Shown here in pieces: positions 5,889-5,981 of a stretch of 5,981 nt of DNA. Position numbers and translations under genes: made by a program. The notes beneath the pieces are model-generated. The model did not search any database. It was not told where the DNA came from and saw nothing but the letters and a program-made list of their open reading frames with translations. How positions within the stretch are numbered: the stretch's first letter is position 1; the number at the start of each line of letters is the position of its first letter. Source of the DNA: Desulfurococcales archaeon (lineage in GTDB: Archaea > Thermoproteota > Thermoprotei_A > Sulfolobales > Ignisphaeraceae); contig JAMOOB010000464.1 in assembly GCA_027066265.1 (NCBI GenBank), positions 1 through 5,981 of the forward strand. Direction: 5' to 3'.

Positions 5889-5981
5889 CGAACCATTCCT
5901 CTACTCAACAGCTACGTTCTCAACAATCTCTGCATACGTTGGCGAGTTCTAGATCACGGCGAGACGTTGATGATGAGATCG
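5889..5981. other. Downstream flank of tRNA-Glu with no callable gene
   Basis: Nothing in these 93 bases can be called with confidence. On the minus strand a frame entering from the right edge stays open until a TGA at 5922-5920, and another frame has an open stretch of 15 codons ending in TAG after an earlier stop; either might be the 3' end of a gene outside the window. The plus strand is open in one frame, with tandem ATG codons at 5970-5975 near the edge. No T-run terminator follows the tRNA. Confidence 0.4.

Noticed and set aside
5889..5981. The tRNA-Glu 3' flank as an integration site or a truncated minus-strand gene
   Set aside because: No duplicate of the tRNA 3' end, integrase gene or attachment repeat lies in the window, and the short open minus-strand frames are too short to match to any family.
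1..5981. A defence island, CRISPR array or new multi-gene system
   Set aside because: No regularly spaced repeats, effector nucleases, transposases or toxin-antitoxin pairs are visible. The nucleotidyltransferase and MazG-like genes superficially recall defence modules, but both belong to widespread archaeal families and lie in separate units.

Overview
The window looks like a piece of a thermophilic archaeal chromosome, most likely from the Thermoproteota (crenarchaeal) side. The reasons are: an Alba-family chromatin protein gene; three gene families that are mainly archaeal (UPF0282-type metallo-hydrolase, DUF1464/COG2441 kinase-like protein, COG1665-type nucleotidyltransferase); TTG and GTG starts; Shine-Dalgarno motifs of the GGAGG and GGTGAT types; very tight gene packing; and a tRNA gene with an archaeal TATA box about 30 bases upstream. 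I cannot name the species. No mobile element, CRISPR array or defence cassette is visible.

Layout. Bases 1-762 (+) hold a class I SAM-dependent methyltransferase, probably cut at its 5' end by the window edge. It converges with and overlaps by 14 bases a five-gene minus-strand block running from 4155 down to 749: Alba-like protein, DUF1464 kinase-like protein, MazG-like nucleotide pyrophosphohydrolase, nitroreductase, UPF0282-type metallo-beta-lactamase-fold hydrolase. Spacing is +10, -8, +40 and +2 bases. The 40-base gap carries a short palindrome plus a T-run and a tandem 8-mer, so the block may be two transcripts. A 42-base divergent gap (4156-4197) separates it from a plus-strand pair: a COG1665-type nucleotidyltransferase and, 21 bases on, a purine-type phosphoribosyltransferase. 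A tRNA-Glu(TTC) gene with encoded CCA follows directly. The last ~93 bases hold nothing I can call.

How the genes fit together. Phosphoribosyltransferase, MazG-like hydrolase and nucleotidyltransferase all handle nucleotides, but they lie on opposite strands and I see no convincing dedicated pathway. The block is best read as ordinary, compact archaeal housekeeping and poorly characterised genes.

The most noteworthy feature is the junction at 5811-5820. The last ten bases of the phosphoribosyltransferase gene, including its TAG stop, are also the first ten bases of the tRNA-Glu gene, and the tRNA's likely TATA box lies inside the coding sequence. Second is the Alba-like protein, which lacks the paired lysines at 16/17 and the phenylalanine at 60 of canonical Alba1. 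A strong excess of the palindrome TCGA, and a lesser one of GATC, runs through the window.
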